DNA from: Akebia trifoliata | Taxonomy: Eukaryota > Streptophyta > Magnoliopsida > Ranunculales > Lardizabalaceae | Direction of reading: 5' to 3' | Length of the DNA: 64,000 nucleotides | NCBI GenBank assembly: GCA_017979445.1 | Contig: CM030713.1 | Location: forward strand, 31,649,915 to 31,713,914 | Part shown: positions 59,345 to 64,000 of the stretch, piece by piece | Layout: every line of letters begins with the position of its first letter | Position numbering within the stretch: the stretch's first letter is position 1 | The notes under the pieces: generated by a model | Databases searched by the model: none | What the model was told of the DNA's origin: nothing | Seen by the model: only the letters and a program-made list of their open reading frames with translations | Made by a program: the position numbers and the translations under genes

Positions 59345-61917
59345 TAATGCGGAACACAACCGATGATGAGAATTTTTACAATTTTATTTCCCCAGTGCCG
59401 AAATCTTCTCAGTCAAGGAGAATTGATAGGGACATCAAATCTTAAAGAGTGGATTTTAGTTTTTTATTTAGATTTCTGTTTTAGGGCTTTATTTTAGTGT
59501 TTAGGATGAGTATTTGAGGTTATTTTCATGTTTTATTAGCCTATGGTGTTAGTATAAGTGTTTAAGGGCAATTTGATAATTTTATGTTGATTTTTTAATG
59601 AATTTTCATTGGCTGAGAATTCAAGAAAAATAAAGTTACAAGTTTGGGACATAGATGGTATTTTTATTTTATTTAATTTGTTTTAAGTTTATTTACAACT
59701 ATTGGATCTCCTTATTTTAGTTGGATGATTGAGATTAAATTTAGGGTTTATAGAACATTATAAGCACTTGCTTCTTGCTGTAATTTTCTTCAATGAGGAA
59801 TACAATTGAGATTGAAGCTTTTGATAATTCCCATTAATAGTATGGTGTGAGGCCATTTTGGAGTGAGTCTAATATCTTTTTCTTCTTCTAATCTTTATTT
59901 ATTATTTTTTCTTGAATTCTTGATTCTTGAGACTCCTTTCTTGATTCTTGATTTTTTGAAGTCTTGGATTCTTGAATAATTTATCGACTAAACCAAATCT
60001 AGCCTATACCCAAATAACTTGAATCCCCTATTTTTCCAAAATCAAATTCCATTTTCTTATCTCTCCTATTGTTGCCCAAATATTGTAAATCTTTCTCTAA
60101 TCCAAATACCTTTAACCTTGTAATTTCAAAATGTTATAATTGGAAACCCTTTGCAATTGTCGCCAAAATCCTTAATCCTTAACCCAATCCCCAACCAGAT
60201 TTCCTTAAATCCCCTAGTTTTCCAAAATCAAATTCCATTTTCCTATCTCCCTTCATCGTCCTGCATCAGATTTGGTATTAGAGTCTAGGTTCAGGCAACA
60301 CAAATTAGCAGATCGCGTTAATAGGAGATAGACTCAACAAAGATGTTCTCAGAGGAGTTGAAATATATGTTGTCATAATTACGTCGAGCACGCCACTCTC
60401 AAGCATATTTTCAGATTGTTCGTGACTGTATTACAAAGGAAAACGGAGAGCACATGCAATTACGTGATACATGGTATGAAGAATTCAGATAACAAAATTT
60501 GTGCTTCAGGTGCAATCATTTTGGACACGTTAAATCAAAGTGTTCAAACAGGGATAATGAAACAAGTGTGACGAAAGTCCATAATTCTAAACTCAAGGCG
60601 AGTAATGAAGAAATCTATGAGTTTGAGGTAAGCGATAGTGAGATTGAGGAGTGTGAGGCATCATTATTGGATCTTGAAGTAGAAATTACGTCAAAAGAGC
60701 ATAAAGATTTTTTGGAGACAACATCTATAGTTTGTGTTCATGATGCAGTTGTTCCATCACTATCTCAAACCGACTTTATCATTTCAGACAAGTACAATGG
60801 AGACTTTGTCAAGATAGCAGATCGCAATTTGAAGTTAATAGTTCAATACAAGATCAAGACACGAGGACGAATCTTCGTCAAAAGGGATGAACCACAAATT
60901 GTCATGATCATTCTCAAGCACTTTAAAACTCGATGACGAGTTTTCTTCAATCAGAGGAGAGTAATGCGGAACGCAACCGATGATAAGAATTCCTGCAATT
61001 TTATTTTTCCAATGGCGAAATCTTCCTAGTCAAGGAGAATTGATGGGGACATCAAATCTTAAAGAATGGATTTTAGTTTTTTCTTTAGATTTCTGTTTTA
61101 GGGCTTTATTTTAGTGTTTAGGATGAGTATTTGAGGTTATTTTCATGTGTTTATTAGCCTGTTAGTATAAGTCTTTAGGGCAATTTAGTAACTTTATATT
61201 CATTTTTTAATGAATTTTCATAAGCTGAAAATTCAAGGAAAATAAAGTTACAGGATTGGGATATAGATGGTATTTTTGACTTTGTTTTAAGTTTATTTAC
61301 AACCATTGGATTTCCGTATTTTAGTTGGATGGTTGAGATTAGATTTAGGGTTTAGAGAACATTATACGTACTTGCTTTTTGTTGTAATTTTCTTCAATGA
61401 GGAATAAAATTGAGATTGAAGCTTTTGATAATTCCGATTAATGGTGCGGTGTGAGGCTATTTTGTAGTCAGTCCAATATCTTTTTCTTCTTCTAATATTT
61501 ATTTATTTATTATTTTTTTCTTGATTTTCTTGAATTTTTAATTCTTGAAATCCCTTTCTTGATTCTTGATTCTTGAAACCTACAAACTCCATTTTGTTTT
61601 ATCCTTTAATCTTTCCCCACTTTCTTTAATCCTTACTTCATTAATCTACTAAACCAAATCTACCCTATACCTAAATACCCTAAATCCCCATTTTTCATAC
61701 CAAAATCAAATTCCATTTTTGGTCATACTTGCTCAAAATCCAATAATCAAATTCTCCCAAATACCCTGGAGCCTAATCCAAATACACCCTCAACCGAAAG
61801 CGTTTTTTGCAATTGTTGCCCAAATCCATAACTCAATCCCTAACCAGAGTTTTCTAAATCCCCTATTTTTCCTAAATCAAATTCCATTTTCTTATCTCTC
61901 CTCATTGTCCTGTACCA
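59345..61917 (+). mobile_element. Complete gag-only (non-autonomous) LTR retrotransposon
   Basis: The 5' LTR (59345-60268, 924 bp) and 3' LTR (60962-61917, 956 bp) are clearly homologous; both start TAATGCGGAAC and share 'gaattgatrgggacatcaaa'. Target-site duplication GTATC is at 59340-59344 and 61918-61922. A primer-binding-site-like TGGTATTAGAGTC (two mismatches to the initiator-Met tRNA form) is at 60273-60285, and a purine tract CAGAGGAGAG lies directly before the 3' LTR. The 0.7-kb interior encodes only a gag-like protein and no protease, integrase, RT or RNase H. The layout fits the TR-GAG class. Both LTRs differ by substitutions and indels, so the insertion is not recent. Confidence 0.88.
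60342..60936 (+). pseudogene. Gag-like ORF with CCHC zinc knuckle (broken)
   Basis: A frame opens at the ATG at 60342 (MFSEELKYMLS), meets a stop within 12 codons, continues RRARHSQAYFQIVRDC and ITKENGEHMQLRD, meets another stop, and then stays open from 60499 (145 codons). It holds one retroviral-type zinc knuckle, CFRCNHFGHVKSKC (CX2CX4HX4C). A long acidic region (EFEVSDSEIEECEASLLDLE) follows, and the frame ends HFKTR shortly before the purine tract. It would bind RNA in a virus-like particle supplied by a helper element. The two upstream stops suggest decay. Confidence 0.75.
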
Positions 61918-61922
61918 GTATC

Positions 61923-64000
61923 CCTAACAGGTGCGGTGTTGTATAGGGACACACAATGCTTGTTTTTCTTTCTTAGTTGTAACTTTGATAAAATAAGATG
62001 TACATAAGGTCTGGGGCCTTGAGATGACTGTGAGCTTTTATATTAATGAGATGAAAATACAAGAAATGGAGTAGGTTTAAAAATTAGGGCTACTTATAAT
62101 ATCAATGAATGAATAGACTCTGGTTGCACAAAATGGGAGTAGGTGCGAGAGCTAGGGATTTATTGTTGCACACTATTTTTTATTAAATTATTATAGAAAG
62201 CAAGGTGAGATCTTTGAGATGGAGCAACACCTAGGGTAAAAGGTTCTTGCAACTAAAGGAAAGGTAGAAATGAGCACATTCAAGTGAGATGGTTTGGGCA
62301 TATCCAACGAGGACCAAAGAAGAAAAAAAGTGTTGTGGCACAAGTTTAAGGTTCTAAAAGGGCGAGAAGTCGGAAAATGAAGTGGATTTAGGTACTAAAA
62401 AATAGTGACACATGCCTAGAGAGAAGATATAACTCTATAAATAGAATTGAATGGAAAAGTCACATTCATGTTTCCAAAACACAAATTGTTGGGAAAAGGC
62501 ATAAATGATGATGAAGATGGAGAAAACAAATACAAATGCACATATATGATGCCTGGTTTCTTCAAAATGGTTACTATTCCTCAATTGACACAATATGATA
62601 CCTCAATAGTGGTATTAGATACTACATGGCTAGTTGTATCACACATATTTCAAATTTGCATTGTACTATGATAAAGATTTTTAAGTCCTAGCAATTTTCT
62701 TATTTTGTAACTGAAGATAAAATCTACACGTACATTACAAGCTTCCTTCAAATTGGCATGGTGTTGCAGACTGAAAATTGGTATTCAGTTTACGAACTCT
62801 AAACTTAAAAGCATTGTATTGGCTTATTGGGTGTATGATTATCTTTATGCCCTGAATCAACAAAATGAAGGGTTATATCCTTGCTATTCATGTTTGTGTT
62901 AATGGCTGTGTCGTATGTGGGCATCCTAAGCACAATCTCAAAGCTCCAAGACACAAAAGAAGAGCAAAATGAGAACAAATTTGGCAAAGATCAGAATTTA
63001 GAGGCAATAACTTGGCTTGTTTTCGTCTCTTTCTAAATCTATTGCATCATTATGCACGAGAATGTGGTCAAAAATGACAACTGCTTGATCAACACATTGT
63101 CAAGTAGGGCAGTCACTTTTACTACTACACCTAGTAACATGGATAAGTTGGTTTGATGAGTGGAAGACAATGTTGAAACCTTCGGAAAGTCAACACACTT
63201 GCCCCTCTATTGGGATTTTAAGTCTAACTGCGTTATTAACTCCTAAACAAAAAAAAAGAACTATTTCATCATAAAGTATGTCTCTCCCCCTCAGCTCTGG
63301 GATGTAGAAGTGGTTGATCACCCCACCTCGGAGGAAGACCTGAAATTTTTCGCTTGATCTAGGATTGTTGATCTCACGCAGATCCAAGTAACTACAATAG
63401 TTGGCATGTATCAAACCAATGCTGCAGACAACTACTCACTAAACTGCGATATCGCAGCACTTACCCATTTCTCCCATTGCTATTACTACTTATGATGGTG
63501 GAATTTTTTATCTTCTACTCTAGTTGTTTTCTCGTTGACTTAGCAGTCTGCTCCAGCTGACTTGTATGCTGCTGGGACTATTTAACTGGCTTTGCCCCCC
63601 AGTGCCTCTGTAGTCTCTACCCTAGCTTCATCTAGGCAGTGTGACTGTGAAACTGCTTACATGAATCATGAACTGTAGCTGGATCATTTTTAATGTAAGG
63701 ATCCTGTCATAGGAGGTTTCTCGGCTACATCGTCTCTGTTTATAAACCAAAAAAATTCACAATTGATGTTCATAAGATGTTATGGAATTAAAATAACATT
63801 GTTGGTGAATTAGTCAATTCTTTTATTTCTCTATCAATGCCGTTTCTGACTTTCTTGGAGTATAAATATCAAATTGGTCTAATCCCGTTGTCTTTACATC
63901 AGTTATATATTTTTTTTGTTTTATCATCTCATTTTTCTTCCTTTGGAGATTCTGTATTGTGATTTCGTTTCTTTTTTCCATTATCTTAAGCTTTCTATGG
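61923..64000. other. Gene-free end of window with RTE-LINE trace
   Basis: At about 62265-62315 the plus strand encodes EHIQVRWFGHIQRGPKK, the conserved C-terminal block of RTE-clade LINE ORFs, within otherwise broken sequence. Nothing else in 62320-64000 can be assigned. I looked for the missing Lunapark exons here (a region opening with Asp-Arg/Lys and ending in a zinc ribbon) and did not find them. Confidence 0.5.

Noticed and set aside
62447..62671. 74-codon plus-strand frame
   Set aside because: It has no recognisable family and no splice context, and lies in decayed RTE-LINE surroundings; it cannot be supported as a gene.
1..64000. CRISPR array, phage or bacterial defence system
   Set aside because: All repeats found are eukaryotic transposon debris or simple tandem duplications; no spacer-repeat periodicity and no prokaryotic genes are present.

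Overview
The window is nuclear DNA from a flowering plant, most likely a eudicot. The genes carry GT-AG introns, and the encoded families are plant ones: an MTP1-type vacuolar zinc transporter, a plant ATG1 kinase, a WAK-like receptor pseudokinase, a soluble pyrophosphatase, a HIPP metallochaperone-like protein, a membrane-tethered NAC factor and a plant Lunapark. The intervening DNA is AT-rich and full of retroelement and MITE debris. I see no operons, no CRISPR array and no bacterial features. The exact species cannot be told from the sequence.

Layout. 1-9.7 kb: MTP1 on the minus strand has an uninterrupted coding exon (695-1912). A 3' splice site abuts its ATG, and a plausible 5'-UTR exon lies near 9486-9700. 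The 7.6 kb between them holds LINE fragments, a decayed Copia element, a hairpin MITE and tandem duplications. 9.8-12 kb: a roughly 1 kb foldback element family member, split by LINE RNase H debris. 13.1-22 kb: ATG1 on the minus strand, 13 coding exons and 706 codons, with two TE-filled introns of about 2.6-2.7 kb. 22.5-29 kb: gene-free, with LTR-like sequence, long inverted repeats, a hairpin MITE, a SINE and a LINE. 29.9-33.9 kb: WAK-like receptor pseudokinase (plus). 34.7-38.9 kb: soluble inorganic pyrophosphatase (plus). 39.4-41.3 kb: HIPP (minus). 43.0-46.8 kb: NAC factor with a C-terminal membrane anchor (minus). 47-52 kb: MITEs and a second foldback element. 52.06-52.74 kb: first two coding exons of Lunapark (plus); the rest of the gene is not found before the window ends. 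53-64 kb: LINE RT with a nested SINE, a Gypsy integrase fragment, a complete gag-only LTR element with target-site duplication, and RTE-LINE debris.

The seven or eight genes belong to unrelated pathways (zinc storage, autophagy, signalling, pyrophosphate metabolism, metal binding, stress transcription, ER shape), and I see no functional cluster. No clearly new biological system is visible. The most notable items are the non-autonomous gag-only LTR element (59345-61917), the multi-level foldback family (about 9851-11900 and 50407-51385), two tRNA-derived SINE families with target-site duplications, an in-frame 78-nt ATG1 intron, a duplicated 3' splice region before the pyrophosphatase start codon, and a 290-bp duplication that looks like an assembly error.
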